A stretch of DNA of 64,000 bases from Nitrososphaerota archaeon (GTDB lineage: Archaea; Thermoproteota; Nitrososphaeria; Nitrososphaerales; JACPRH01), in contig JAMCPI010000009.1 of NCBI GenBank assembly GCA_023379805.1, positions 28,728-92,727 on the forward strand, written 5' to 3'. Shown one piece after another: positions 1 through 9,282 of this stretch. Below the pieces are notes generated by a model. It was not told the origin of the DNA. It searched no databases and was given only the letters and a program-made list of their open reading frames with translations. Within the stretch, counting starts at the first letter, position 1. Each line of letters opens with the position of its first letter. Position numbers and translations under genes: made by a program.

Positions 1-1492
1 TTGTTTCGCCTCGATGAGACTCAGCGTAGCCCAACGCATGTCGATACGGTTTCAAGTTTTCCTGCAATATCGAGGTGTATATTTCGCCTTCGCTTAGGTT
101 TCGGAGGACTTTTCCAATGATACTCATCGAGTCTTTGATCTCTTCCACGCGAACCTCGAAGCGTGACAACGCGTCACCAACTCTCTTCTGCATTTCAATT
201 CTGTACTTTGTGATGTTTCTAGGCGAGTCATGTTGTTGATCTATGCGTATCTCAGAGTAGGCTGCGTATGGATGGTCATGTCTAACATCAATATCGAGAC
301 CTGCGCAACGCGCAGCCACACCTACAATACCTAACTCTTTAGCGGCCTTCCTAGGTATAACTCCTGTTTTTCTTAACCTGTCGATGAATGACGATTTAGT
401 TCGCAGCAGAGCAATTATTGCTTCAAAGTCTTGCTGAACATCATTCACAGTGTCAATAACTGTTCTGCTCACCTCGTCCGATACATCGACGGTCACTCCA
501 CCGATTCTGTTTACTCCAAACAACAGGCGGCTTCCGGTTACAGCTTCGTTCAACCGCATCATCCTTTCCTTCAAAATATTGAGCCTAGCTGAGCCGTAGG
601 CATATCCTACATCGGTTGAGATGCCTGCAAGCGTTCCTAGATGGTTGTAGATTCGCTCCATCTCCGCGTAGACTACTCTGAGCTGCTCCGCTCGTTTAGG
701 TAGGCTACTCTGCGCGATTTTTTCTACGGCTTGGCAGTAAGCTGTGGAGTTAGCTACCGATTCGTCTCCAGATATGCGCTCCGCGAGAAGCAGAACCTCT
801 TCTAAGCTCCTGTTTTCAGCAAGTTTTTCAACTCCCTTATGGGTGTAGAATAGTCGTGTCTCTAGGTTCACTATGTGTTCGCCAAGAATACTGAATCTGA
901 AGTGACCGGGCTCAATGATGCCTGCGTGTACCGGTCCCACTGGTATCTCGCAAACACCTTCGCCTTCGACTTTGATAAACTGGTATTCCTTATGTACCCT
1001 AGGTATCTTTGTCGAGATGTCGAAATCCATTCTCAATGGAAAGACGCCGCTTGGCCACTCTTCGTGCAGTATGAGCGGTCTCATGTCGGGATTTCCTTGC
1101 GGGGTTAATCCAAACATGTCTTTGATCTCTCTTTCATACAGAAAGGCTGCAGGTATCTGAAGCGCAATGCTGGGAAAGGATGGGTTGCGCGGATCTACCT
1201 TCGCAGTCACCACGATGAAGACATCGTTGTCATCGTCACCCATAGAGAATACATACCTTAACGTATAGCCGCCGCCATCGACACGTCGCTCGTCGCTGCA
1301 CACCATAGTTGAAAGCCTAGCGTGGAACTTACTGTAGATGAATTCGCATATTTTAGGTGAGTTGCCCAGCTGTTTCAGCGTTACATGCAGCTCATTCATG
1401 TTAGCTTCGCTTATCGATTCGACATGTTCTCCGAACTTCTCAGTAATAATGGACGTGTATTTGGTGATACCATTGTTAACGTTGCCGCTCAT
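1..1492 (-). CDS. HyfG/HycE-like large subunit of a hydrogenase-related (Ehr-type) complex, partial
   Basis: Reading leftward from an ATG with a GGAGGT ribosome site 9 nt upstream, the frame stays open to the window edge (about 497 codons), so the C-terminus is missing. Residues 1-160 match the NuoC/30-kDa domain, then the NuoD/49-kDa domain begins around GPVHAGIIEPGHFRF. In NiFe hydrogenases the next block carries the first CxxC ligand pair (CGICxxxH); here it reads ERISGDESVANSTAYCQ, so both cysteines are absent and the block looks like complex I NuoD. This fits Ehr complexes, which lack a hydrogenase centre (family knowledge). The second CxxC would lie outside the window. It is the last visible gene of the hyfBCEF-like operon. 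Confidence 0.85.
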   Translation of the reverse strand, partial: MSGNVNNGITKYTSIITEKFGEHVESISEANMNELHVTLKQLGNSPKICEFIYSKFHARLSTMVCSDERRVDGGGYTLRYVFSMGDDDNDVFIVVTAKVDPRNPSFPSIALQIPAAFLYEREIKDMFGLTPQGNPDMRPLILHEEWPSGVFPLRMDFDISTKIPRVHKEYQFIKVEGEGVCEIPVGPVHAGIIEPGHFRFSILGEHIVNLETRLFYTHKGVEKLAENRSLEEVLLLAERISGDESVANSTAYCQAVEKIAQSSLPKRAEQLRVVYAEMERIYNHLGTLAGISTDVGYAYGSARLNILKERMMRLNEAVTGSRLLFGVNRIGGVTVDVSDEVSRTVIDTVNDVQQDFEAIIALLRTKSSFIDRLRKTGVIPRKAAKELGIVGVAARCAGLDIDVRHDHPYAAYSEIRIDQQHDSPRNITKYRIEMQKRVGDALSRFEVRVEEIKDSMSIIGKVLRNLSEGEIYTSILQENLKPYRHALGYAESHRGET

Positions 1493-1544
1493 TAAGGTGC
1501 AACCTCCATCGCTGACGTTGCCGCGAGATATTCATCTACGACGC

Positions 1545-3062
1545 TCATTTCGGAAGGTCCCCTTGGTTGATTATAGTCGAGACGCCCCTAGCCAGTATTT
1601 GTAACGGTTCAGGTACGTAGACGCCTAGAATTAACGCTAGCACTACAAGTATTATCATAGGAATTACTGCGAATTTTCCTAGATCACCTTTTTTCATCTC
1701 TCGCCTAGGGGTTCCGAACACCATTCTTACCAAGTGCCCGGTGAAGCCTGCGAATATCACTGTCAGGAAGAGGAGTACTAGAGAGCTTGCTATAAACTGG
1801 CCCGAGTTGAAGCCTGAGCTGAGTATTAGGAACTCACTTAGAAAGATATTGAAAGGCGGCATTCCAGCTATGGCCAGCCCACCTAGCAGAAAGAGCGCGC
1901 CTGTCGCAGGCATTACCGTGATTACTCCCCTGATATGCCGCATTGCTTTAGTTTCGAACTTCTGGCTGATGGTTCCGCTTGCGAAGAACATCAGCGGCTT
2001 TGTTATTGCGTGGTTAATTATGTGCAGCATTGCTCCGTATACTCCGATTAGGCCACCGGTACCGATTGCAAATGCTACTATGCCCATGTGCTCAACACTT
2101 GAGTAGGCTAGCATGCGTTTCATGTCCCGTTGGAAGTAGATGGATGCTGCAGCTATTCCTATTGATACTACGCCTAGCATTATCAGGAGCTGGCTTGAGA
2201 ATAGTGAGCCTATTGCGTTGCTGCTGATTATGTGGAATCTAACTATCGCGTATATCGCGCAGTTCAGAAGTACTCCAGATAGCAGCGCACTTACTGGTGT
2301 TGGAGCTTCGCTATGGGCGTCAGGGAGCCATGTGTGCATAGGAGCGAGACCAGCCTTTGTTCCGTAGCCCACTAGTATGAAGATGAAGGCTATCTTCACT
2401 ACAGTGGGGTCGAAAAGCTTCGCGTTGCTAAGCATGGTTGTCCAGTTCCAACCGTCACCTAGGTCTGAGGCGGCTACGTTAGTGTTGGCGTAGTAGAAGA
2501 AGGTGATACCGAAGAATGCGAATGACAGTCCGACTGTTGCGACTATAAGATACTTCCATGCTGCTTCAATTGCATCCTCCTTAACGTAGAGCATGATTAG
2601 CAGGACAGAGACTAGCGTTGTTGCCTCTATAGCCACCCACATTAGTCCAAGGTTGTTTGATACAGGGACAAGCAGCATAGTGAAGATGAAGAGATTGAAC
2701 TCTTGGTAGTATCGAACGAGCTGCTTGTGATCCATAAAGCCGTTATTGTACTGTCTTCCGATGTAGTTTATGGAGTAAAGCGCAGCCACAAACCCGACTA
2801 GGGATATTGGTAGCAGGATTACTGCGCTAAACGCATCTACATAGAATATACCGTTAAACGCGGTAACTGTCTTCTCGGAGATTACCGCAGCCACCAGTAT
2901 GATGCCTTGAATCAGTATGAAGAAGGTTGATACTGCCGTTATCGTCTCGATGTTTCTTTTCTTTCCCGCTAAGGTAGTTGATACTAGTGCTGCTAACGGA
3001 GTAAGCAGTAAGGTCACTATGATTATGCTGAACCCTGTTGATGCGGCTAGTTGCTGGATCAT
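1545..3062 (-). CDS. HyfF-like proton-pumping membrane subunit (NuoN/MrpD family)
   Basis: A 505-residue protein with about 14 predicted membrane helices and the antiporter-like core of complex I. WVAIEATTLVSVLL, a lysine in GYGTKAGLAPMHTWLPDAH and the HIINHAITKPLMFF segment are the expected proton-channel motifs. It belongs to the Hyf/Ehr membrane arm and should move protons or sodium ions across the cytoplasmic membrane. The start overlaps the end of the HyfE-like gene by 4 nt and its TGA lies inside an ATGA, which implies translational coupling. The length is normal for HyfF. Whether it is coupled to hydrogen, ferredoxin or something else cannot be told from this subunit. Confidence 0.87.
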   Translation of the reverse strand: MIQQLAASTGFSIIIVTLLLTPLAALVSTTLAGKKRNIETITAVSTFFILIQGIILVAAVISEKTVTAFNGIFYVDAFSAVILLPISLVGFVAALYSINYIGRQYNNGFMDHKQLVRYYQEFNLFIFTMLLVPVSNNLGLMWVAIEATTLVSVLLIMLYVKEDAIEAAWKYLIVATVGLSFAFFGITFFYYANTNVAASDLGDGWNWTTMLSNAKLFDPTVVKIAFIFILVGYGTKAGLAPMHTWLPDAHSEAPTPVSALLSGVLLNCAIYAIVRFHIISSNAIGSLFSSQLLIMLGVVSIGIAAASIYFQRDMKRMLAYSSVEHMGIVAFAIGTGGLIGVYGAMLHIINHAITKPLMFFASGTISQKFETKAMRHIRGVITVMPATGALFLLGGLAIAGMPPFNIFLSEFLILSSGFNSGQFIASSLVLLFLTVIFAGFTGHLVRMVFGTPRREMKKGDLGKFAVIPMIILVVLALILGVYVPEPLQILARGVSTIINQGDLPK

Positions 3063-3742
3063 TCTTCTTTATCATCTCTTAGATGTTCAAGATTGTCAAC
3101 ATTCAGGTTGTCGAAGGTGTGACTTATTCTCGTCATCAGGGCAGCTGAAATTATTACACCTACCAGAATGTCGATGAACACGCCTATCTCGATGATTAAC
3201 GATATGCCGTGAGTCAATGCGGTAGCGAAGAGGAACAGGCCGTTCTCAATTATCAGTAGACCGACTATCTGGTTAAGCGCGACTCTTCTGTTAACCATAG
3301 TGAACATCCCGATGAAAAGCAGTGAAAGAGAGACAGGCAGATAGGCCCTTAAGATCTGGTCAGATCTGAACGGAACCTGTTGAGTGAGGAAATACGCTAA
3401 CGCGACCAGCAGCGCTGAAATTATAGCTGATAAGCGGACGCTAATGTATGGGTTGAGCTCGTATCTTGCAACGAACTTCACTTGACTCGTAACGCGTAGA
3501 AGAACCCTTGGAATAGCCACGGCCTTTATGATAAGTGTGAGCGCAGCCGCTATGTAGATTTCCCATATGCCGGTCATATATGCGATAATCGCAGTTACAC
3601 CTGAGAGCGCCATAGTCTGGTATCGGTAGGCGCGCAGCCAGTCCATGAAGCCTCGTCTTACTACGACGCCGAAGGTGGCTATCATCAGCACTGCGGAGGA
3701 GATTGTTAATATGTCGATTTGTGGCGCATCTGTAGGTATCAT
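3059..3742 (-). CDS. HyfE-like membrane subunit (NuoK/MrpC-related)
   Basis: A 227-residue hydrophobic protein with about seven membrane helices. The C-terminal part (around GLLIIENGLFLFATALTHG) matches the NuoK-like region of HyfE, including a glutamate in the membrane (LLIIENG) used for proton transfer in the family. It sits between the HyfC-like and HyfF-like genes, overlapping HyfF by 4 nt, the usual order in Hyf and Ehr operons. The length agrees with HyfE (about 215 residues). Other frames over the same bases are open but have no membrane-protein character. Confidence 0.82.
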   Translation of the reverse strand: MIPTDAPQIDILTISSAVLMIATFGVVVRRGFMDWLRAYRYQTMALSGVTAIIAYMTGIWEIYIAAALTLIIKAVAIPRVLLRVTSQVKFVARYELNPYISVRLSAIISALLVALAYFLTQQVPFRSDQILRAYLPVSLSLLFIGMFTMVNRRVALNQIVGLLIIENGLFLFATALTHGISLIIEIGVFIDILVGVIISAALMTRISHTFDNLNVDNLEHLRDDKEE

Positions 3743-3763
3743 TCATTATCACTCATCCATTTA

Positions 3764-4714
3764 CTAAATATAGAAGAAGACAACTCCTACCATCGAGCTG
3801 GCAATCGCTATAGATATCAGATCAGGGATTCTGAAGAGCCTCCACTTCGCCACCCTAGTTTCAATGAACGCCATGATAACTCCGATTGTTAGAGCCTTTG
3901 CGACGAAGATAAGCAGCCCTTCTTCGATGGCGGTTGCAGAAAGGGATGTAGCAATTCCCCATGGGAAGAAGATGTTTATCATCAGCGCAAGTAGAGTCAA
4001 ATGTTTAATGGATTGCGCCCACTCAATCAGAGCCAATCGTTTACCTGAATACTCCAGCACCATTGCTTCATGAACCATTGTGAGCTCAAGATGGGTTGCG
4101 GGGTTGTCAAACGGTAGCCTGCCTGTTTCAGCGATAACGATTACGAACATGGATATTAATGCGAAGAGTAGACTAGGCGTAACAAGCTGCTGTAGTCCGG
4201 CTGCGGAGTTGACTAGCGTAGTGATGTTTGTTGCACCGAAGGTCAGCGATACAGTGAATATTGTGAGGAATAGCGCCGGCTCGATAAGCGAGGACAGCAT
4301 CATCTCTCTGCTACTGCCTAAACCGCCGAAGGCGCTGGCTGAGTCCAGCCCGCTCAACACCGTGAAGAACCGGGCTAAACTGAAGAGCCCGATAACTAGG
4401 AGGATGTCACCGGCTAGTCCGAAGGGTGAGTATGCCAGCATAACTGGCACGAAGAGGGCGGCTGTTGCAACTGCTGCGAAGTTAATCCAAGGTGTGGATT
4501 TGAAGATCCAAGATGTTTGATCAGATATCACCTCGTCTTTCCTCATCAGCTTTACGATGTCGTAGTAGGGTTGGAGGATGCTTGCGCCCACTCTCTTCTG
4601 AGATTTCGCTTTAACCTTTCGCATAACTCCTGTTAGCAGCGGTGAAAACGCTATCAGTACAAGTGTCTGAATAATTCCTGCAGCTATGGCTGCAAAGCTT
4701 GGTTCGAACACCAT
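3764..4714 (-). CDS. HyfC-like membrane subunit (NuoH family)
   Basis: A 316-residue protein with eight or nine helices, homologous to HyfC/HycD/NuoH, the subunit linking the membrane arm to the catalytic subunits. Visible landmarks are KRVGASILQPYYDIVKL near residues 40-60, the loop around FGGLGSSREMM, AETGRLPFDNPATHLELTMVHE with the conserved acidic residues, and EYSGKRLALIEWA. The start codon overlaps the HyfB-like stop. Presence of NuoH-type charged loops supports an ion-pumping redox complex; they do not distinguish a hydrogenase from an Ehr complex. Confidence 0.87.
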   Translation of the reverse strand: MVFEPSFAAIAAGIIQTLVLIAFSPLLTGVMRKVKAKSQKRVGASILQPYYDIVKLMRKDEVISDQTSWIFKSTPWINFAAVATAALFVPVMLAYSPFGLAGDILLVIGLFSLARFFTVLSGLDSASAFGGLGSSREMMLSSLIEPALFLTIFTVSLTFGATNITTLVNSAAGLQQLVTPSLLFALISMFVIVIAETGRLPFDNPATHLELTMVHEAMVLEYSGKRLALIEWAQSIKHLTLLALMINIFFPWGIATSLSATAIEEGLLIFVAKALTIGVIMAFIETRVAKWRLFRIPDLISIAIASSMVGVVFFYI

Positions 4715-6762
4715 TACGGGCTCAGCCTCACGAATATCAGCAGAAGAACAAGCGTTATCAGGATGTACAGCAGGTAGGAGTTCACCTTCCCTGTCTGGAT
4801 CCTGCGGATTTTGTCAAAGATGAAGATTGTCGCAGATACTACGGGGGTGTAGAGGCGCTCTTCAAACAGGCTTCTCGTAGTTGACTCCATTCTGACGGTT
4901 TTACGCATATACTGGTTTGAGTCGGCGTAAAATTCTATCTGAACACTGTTACGTGGCTTGAAGAGAACTTTGAAGATTTTACGTATAGGCTGAGAGAGCG
5001 AAGTTGCGGTGTACTCCATCCGTTCGTCGAGGACTCCGAAGCCGCAGTCCCAGGTCTCGTAGACAACTTGTCGAGTTGGGCCGCCTACGATCCTTACGAA
5101 ACTGTATGAGGCTAAAGCTACTGATGCTAACAGGAGTGCAACGGTGAATGGTGAAAGGCTGGCGAAGTTGCTGCCTGAAGCGTTCTGCAGCGTTATCGTG
5201 TCAAAGGGGCTGGCGGGATGCGCAGATTGGATGTTGAACGCGGAGGTTATCAAGTTGATTCCGATGAAAGGTAGAACACCTAATGTTAGGGCGGCTAACG
5301 CGGTTACACCTTTACCGATAAGCATTGAACGTGGCACTTCTATGGCGTGTAACGCGTGATCGCTTCTTCCTCTCGAAAGGAAGGAGATTCCGAATATCTT
5401 TACGAATGCAGCAACAGCTAAGCCGGCTGTGAGGGCAAAGGCTAGGCTCGCGAAAGCAATTGTGATCTCCAAGGTGCTGTTAGGTATTTGTGATGTAGAG
5501 AGTAGCGCCTGCATTGTCAACCATTCGCTGATGAAGCCGTTGAACGGTGGCAACCCAGAGATTGAAAGCGCACCTACAAGGAACAAGAGGGATGTCCAGG
5601 GCATCTTCCTGACAAGTCCCCCCAATGCATCCATGTTTTTTGTGTGGGTAGCGTAAAGGATTGAGCCTGCACCCATGAAGAGGAGGCTTTTGAAGACGGC
5701 ATGATTCAAGGTGTGATACATACTTGCGACAAGCGCTAAGACCGCTAGAGCGGTGAGGTTGAAGGAGGCGAATATCACAGAGAGGCCCAAGCCTGTGAGA
5801 ATGATCCCTACGTTTTCGATGCTGCTAAAGGCCAAGGCACGTTTGATATCCTTCTCTATAACTGCGTACAGGGCGCCTATCACTGATGTGATGGCGCCGG
5901 TGAAGAGCAGGAGGATTCCCCACCAAGTATAGTCAGGAGATCCTACGCCGTTGAAGTCGAACAGGACTCTGATGAGACCGTATATCGCGGTTTTTATCAT
6001 TACTGCAGACATTAGTGCTGATGCGTTGCTGGGGGCGGAGGGGTGAGCCTGAGGGAGCCAGATGTGCAGGGGCACAATCCCCGCTTTGGTGCCGAAGCCG
6101 ATGAAGGCTAGGATAAAGACGATGTCTTTAACCTGTAGAGGCGTGAAAGGCACCGATTGTCTGAATGCGTCGAAGCTGAAGCTTCCTGTCTGCAGGTACA
6201 TTACAAGGAATGAGGCGAGAATGAAGGCGGTTCCTAGGTGTGTCATTACAATGTAAGTCATTCCGGATTTAAGGTTAGCCTCCTGCTCATGCTCGTAGAT
6301 TACTAGAAAGAATGAGGTTAGCGACATTACCTCCCAGAAGACTAGGAAGGCGAATACGTTGTTAGAAGTTACAACCAGAAGCATAGAGAGAATGAAGATG
6401 TTGAAGAGGAAACCTAGTATCGATGTATCCTTCCTGCCCTCGTACTCTTTAGAGTAGCCTATAGAGTAGAGTGAGACGGCTAATGAAACTAGGCCAATTA
6501 GAAGTATGAAGAAGGCGGAAATCCCATCGATAAAAACGTCGAAGCCAAACGGTAAAAGTGTATCTCTAGTTAGAGAGATGCGTAAAGCGTCTTTCGCAAA
6601 AATCACGTTAGCCGAAAGAACGATTGCAAAAAGCGAGGCGGTTGCAGGCAACAGGTATGCTAAGAGGTTGGAATACTTTCTCCCTCTAAGTAAAAGGGCG
6701 AGAAACGCCCCAGTTGAGTAGAGGAGCGTAGTCACTTGGAATAATATTAGGCTGCTGATCAT
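4714..6762 (-). CDS. HyfB-like proton-pumping membrane subunit (NuoL/MrpA family)
   Basis: First gene of the complex. About 682 residues with 16-17 helices from the chosen ATG (MISSLILFQ, straight into helix 1); an upstream TTG at 6834 would add 24 hydrophilic residues and is less likely. Motifs include FLVFWEVMSLTSFFLVIYEHE, GFGTKAGIVPLHIWLPQAHP and YHTLNHAVFKSLLFMGAG, characteristic of the HyfB branch of the antiporter-like family. The C-terminus extends to a soluble section ending in a last helix, as in HyfB (672 residues in E. coli, from memory). A TATA-like element lies at about 6901-6910 on this strand. Confidence 0.87.
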   Translation of the reverse strand: MISSLILFQVTTLLYSTGAFLALLLRGRKYSNLLAYLLPATASLFAIVLSANVIFAKDALRISLTRDTLLPFGFDVFIDGISAFFILLIGLVSLAVSLYSIGYSKEYEGRKDTSILGFLFNIFILSMLLVVTSNNVFAFLVFWEVMSLTSFFLVIYEHEQEANLKSGMTYIVMTHLGTAFILASFLVMYLQTGSFSFDAFRQSVPFTPLQVKDIVFILAFIGFGTKAGIVPLHIWLPQAHPSAPSNASALMSAVMIKTAIYGLIRVLFDFNGVGSPDYTWWGILLLFTGAITSVIGALYAVIEKDIKRALAFSSIENVGIILTGLGLSVIFASFNLTALAVLALVASMYHTLNHAVFKSLLFMGAGSILYATHTKNMDALGGLVRKMPWTSLLFLVGALSISGLPPFNGFISEWLTMQALLSTSQIPNSTLEITIAFASLAFALTAGLAVAAFVKIFGISFLSRGRSDHALHAIEVPRSMLIGKGVTALAALTLGVLPFIGINLITSAFNIQSAHPASPFDTITLQNASGSNFASLSPFTVALLLASVALASYSFVRIVGGPTRQVVYETWDCGFGVLDERMEYTATSLSQPIRKIFKVLFKPRNSVQIEFYADSNQYMRKTVRMESTTRSLFEERLYTPVVSATIFIFDKIRRIQTGKVNSYLLYILITLVLLLIFVRLSP

Positions 6763-6834
6763 TAAGGTCACGAAGAGCTGGCGGCATGCGGCATGAGAGA
6801 TGTCGTTACCATAGAATGACCAAACGCTCGCCAA

Positions 6835-7129
6835 AATAGGTCTATTTAGTCCTTACGAAACTCCAAGAATCCGCTTCCTTAACTAACTCACTTCAACCCA
6901 ATTTATACGCTTAGCCCTTTGAGGAGAAAAATTGCAAACAAAATAACGCTTCTGAGCATTACTGCCATATGCAGAGGTTGTTGCGCGGATCGTTGAGAAC
7001 AGCATTAGACTCCGCTCTGTATTTCTCTGACCCTAATATCCGTCTCATCGGATCGAATTAATGTTACGCGACGAGGACGCGATGCCTTTCGCAAAGCATA
7101 TATGATCCGTCATTCTGCATTGAGTACCA
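6835..7129. promoter_or_regulatory. Divergent intergenic region between Ehr-type operon and diterpene cyclase
   Basis: This 295-bp stretch separates two divergent operons and I see no gene in it. A TATA-like element (TATAAAT on the minus strand, about 6901-6910) can serve the hyfB-like gene. On the plus strand a CATATATGA box at about 7097-7105 lies about 27 nt before the cyclase TTG at 7130, the spacing expected for an archaeal promoter giving a leaderless mRNA. Promoter calls are by eye. Confidence 0.5.
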
Positions 7130-8476
7130 TTGCCTCACGGCGCAATGCTGCAGCGGCTCAGCCAGTTTGAAAGTGTCTGGTGGTCCATCGGGAAGGGCTA
7201 CATGAGAGGCATCGCTTACGATACTGCACGCGTATCTATGCTTGGCAACGGTAACAGGTTTCCTCGGGCGCTACTCTGGATCCTCACTAACCAAAGGAAG
7301 AACGGTTCCTGGGGTGAGGAAGTGCTTCACCTACAGGACCGGGCTGTGTCCACGTTATCCTGCGTTTTAGCTTTGAAGATGGCGAATAAGCCAGCCTACA
7401 AGTCACTCATAGATCGTGGACTTGAGTACCTCAACAGCATCTCATCATATCTGCGATACGAGTCCTGCTCAATGGTCGGCTTCGAGCTCATCTACCCCAG
7501 ACTGATTGATGATGCGGAGGAGATCGGTCTGGACGTCTCGCAGGCCGATATTAAATGGTTAAGAAGGGCGGTGGAGCTGAAGCTAAGATCTTTAAACATA
7601 GCCTACCTAGCGTATATTCCGAACACCACCTTTCCATTTTCCTTAGAGTTCCTAGGTCCGAAGCTCGATAGGACGCGAGCGCAGCGTCTGATCGGTGAAA
7701 ACGGCTCTGTGCTCTCTTCACCTTCAGCCACAGCGTTCCTGTTGACTCATTTGAAGGTTCGAAATGCATTGAACTATCTCAAATCAGTTCAGAACCTGAA
7801 TCGAGACGGCTCTATCGCGAACGTTTACCCATTCGACGTCTTCGAACGAGCTTGGGCTCTCTTCAATCATAGGCTCACCGGAAGAGAACTCACAGACATA
7901 ATGTATGGTAACCTGAGGCAGCTTCAAGACTCATGGACTAGGTTCGGAGTCGGAATTGCAGCTAACTCTCCGCTACGTGACTCAGATGATACAGCCGTCG
8001 CATTCAAGGTTCTCTCATCTTACGGTTTCACTCCAGACCCCGCTGTATTCGAACAATACGAGAGGGACGACAGGTTTCTGTGCTTCCACCTCGAACGGGA
8101 TCCCTCCGTGAGCGCAAACATCCATATTCTTGACGCGATAAAAGGATGCTCCAATTACCCGAGGCGAGACGCCCTAGTTGAAAAGATAACTAAATTCCTC
8201 GCTAAACAGGCTGTTGAAGGCTGCTACTGGAAGGACAAGTGGCACCTGTCTCCATACTACGCAACCAGCCATGCGGTGCTCGCACTGGCTGATCTAGATC
8301 AAGGTACCGCGGGAAAGGCGATTGACTGGATAGCTCGAACCCAGAATCCAGACGGATCATGGGGTGTGCTGCCTAATGCTGAGGAGACCGCCTATGCTCT
8401 TCAGGCGCTACTGTTTTTCCAGAACAGTGGTATTTTGCACATTAGAAATACGGTAGAATTGCGCGTGGTGCCATAA
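7130..8476 (+). pseudogene. Class II diterpene cyclase, 3' end displaced by provirus
   Basis: The N-terminal 431 residues belong to a class II diterpene cyclase, which protonates geranylgeranyl diphosphate and cyclises it to a bicyclic diphosphate. The general-acid DxDD motif is present as DSDD at residues 284-287, and QW-type repeats occur near NGSWGEE (residue 62) and QNPDGSW (residue 406). Closest known relatives by appearance are Rv3377c of M. tuberculosis and kolavenyl diphosphate synthase. At 8417-8424 the gene meets the left provirus junction; the frame then runs 17 viral residues to a stop. The missing C-terminus (63 codons including stop) lies at 20536-20725. The combined 495 codons match the family length of about 500. 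The TTG start is chosen because a TATA-like box lies about 27 nt upstream; an ATG at 7145 is an alternative. Confidence 0.85.
8417..8424 (+). repeat. attL core (TTCCAGAA)
   Basis: Left copy of the 8-bp repeat shared by the two provirus ends. It lies in cyclase codons for Phe-Gln. Bases CTGTT and AACAG flank it as short inverted arms (8411-8427), reminiscent of tyrosine recombinase core sites. The right copy has no such arms. Confidence 0.75.
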
Positions 8477-8531
8477 TTGGTTAATAGGTATGGTGCCATA
8501 CTGATAATACGGTAGTAAAAAGAATGTGCAA
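8435..8531. promoter_or_regulatory. Left-end repeat cluster of the provirus
   Basis: Within 110 bp of attL are TTGCACAT (8435-8442) and its inverse ATGTGCAA (8524-8531), two direct TACGGTAG copies (8449-8456, 8508-8515) and two direct TGGTGCCATA copies (8466-8475, 8491-8500). The first motif recurs next to attR and the second in the divergent control region at 19646-19750. They could be integrase arm sites or regulator operators; the assignment is an inference. Confidence 0.5.
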
Positions 8532-8571
8532 ACGGACGGCGGCGAAGCCGCCCGTTGCGGTGTCCCTTGCT

Positions 8572-9075
8572 TTAGGCATACCCCTTAATGCTGTTGTAGT
8601 CGGCATCTACCGGTATGCCGCTACCGTCATCAATTCCTTTTACCCGTTTGATGTAGTAGAATTCGCCGGTATCCCAATTTCCGAATTTGTCTGTTGAGAT
8701 GCTTGTTATGGTCATCGTGTAATCTGCGAATGGATAGCCGTTCATCAATACGTGTTCTCCGACTTTGTAGTCTCCGCTAGGAGTTGAAGGTGAAGGCGTC
8801 CCGATTGCCGTTTTTTGTGTTGGATCTCCGAGGGCGGTTCCAACGGTCGGTGTAGGTGTTGGAGTCAGTTCGGGTGATTGAACCGGCGGTGTAGGCGCTC
8901 CTACGATTGGGTTAGATGATATGATTTGACCGCCCGAAGCGCTACCCTCTAAATGCGTAAGGTTTTGCCCTAAAACTGGTGAAGGTGCTTTCTTCGCCAC
9001 TTTGGTTACATACGCAATGTAGGCGAAGATAGCACCGATTACAATAGCGATTACGGTAATAGTTTTGTTGTTCAT
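8572..9075 (-). CDS. Provirus membrane-anchored protein with Pro/Thr-rich linker
   Basis: A 167-residue protein with an N-terminal membrane helix (residues about 6-22, ITVIAIVIGAIFAYIAYV), a Lys-rich short stretch, a Pro/Thr/Ser-rich linker (about 55-100) and a compact C-terminal domain of about 65 residues rich in aromatic residues and aspartate. Topology suggests a virion membrane protein with an exposed C-terminal domain. No family is recognised. It is the last gene of the minus-strand virion module and its start overlaps the upstream stop by 4 nt. Confidence 0.7.
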   Translation of the reverse strand: MNNKTITVIAIVIGAIFAYIAYVTKVAKKAPSPVLGQNLTHLEGSASGGQIISSNPIVGAPTPPVQSPELTPTPTPTVGTALGDPTQKTAIGTPSPSTPSGDYKVGEHVLMNGYPFADYTMTITSISTDKFGNWDTGEFYYIKRVKGIDDGSGIPVDADYNSIKGYA

Positions 9076-9281
9076 TTTTTAGTAACCTCAATGATGAGAG
9101 TCCGAATTTCTTTGGCTAGGTGATCGATTGACTTTCGCAGTTGTTGCCTTTCTTTGGTATCGGCTTTGTAGAGTATCAGGCTTTGAGTGGTTGCGTATCT
9201 TCCTAGTTTATACATCAGATACATTCCGAAGCCACCGATACCGAGTTGAAGACCGGCATCAAGCAAGTCCATCTTTTTCAT
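9072..9281 (-). CDS. Small provirus membrane protein with C-terminal helix
   Basis: A 69-residue protein: hydrophobic segment at about residues 8-26 (AGLQLGIGGFGMYLMYKLG), then a charged, probably coiled-coil helix (ERQQLRKSIDHLAKEIRTL). It begins directly after the spike-candidate gene and overlaps the next gene by ATGA. The form resembles small membrane or transmembrane-complex proteins of internal-membrane viruses, but no homologue is recognised. Confidence 0.65.
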   Translation of the reverse strand: MKKMDLLDAGLQLGIGGFGMYLMYKLGRYATTQSLILYKADTKERQQLRKSIDHLAKEIRTLIIEVTKK

Positions 9282-9282
9282 C

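Noticed and set aside
1..6834. Genuine H2-evolving hydrogenase operon
   Set aside because: The catalytic subunit homologue lacks the first CxxC Ni ligand pair, so the complex is better called hydrogenase-related.
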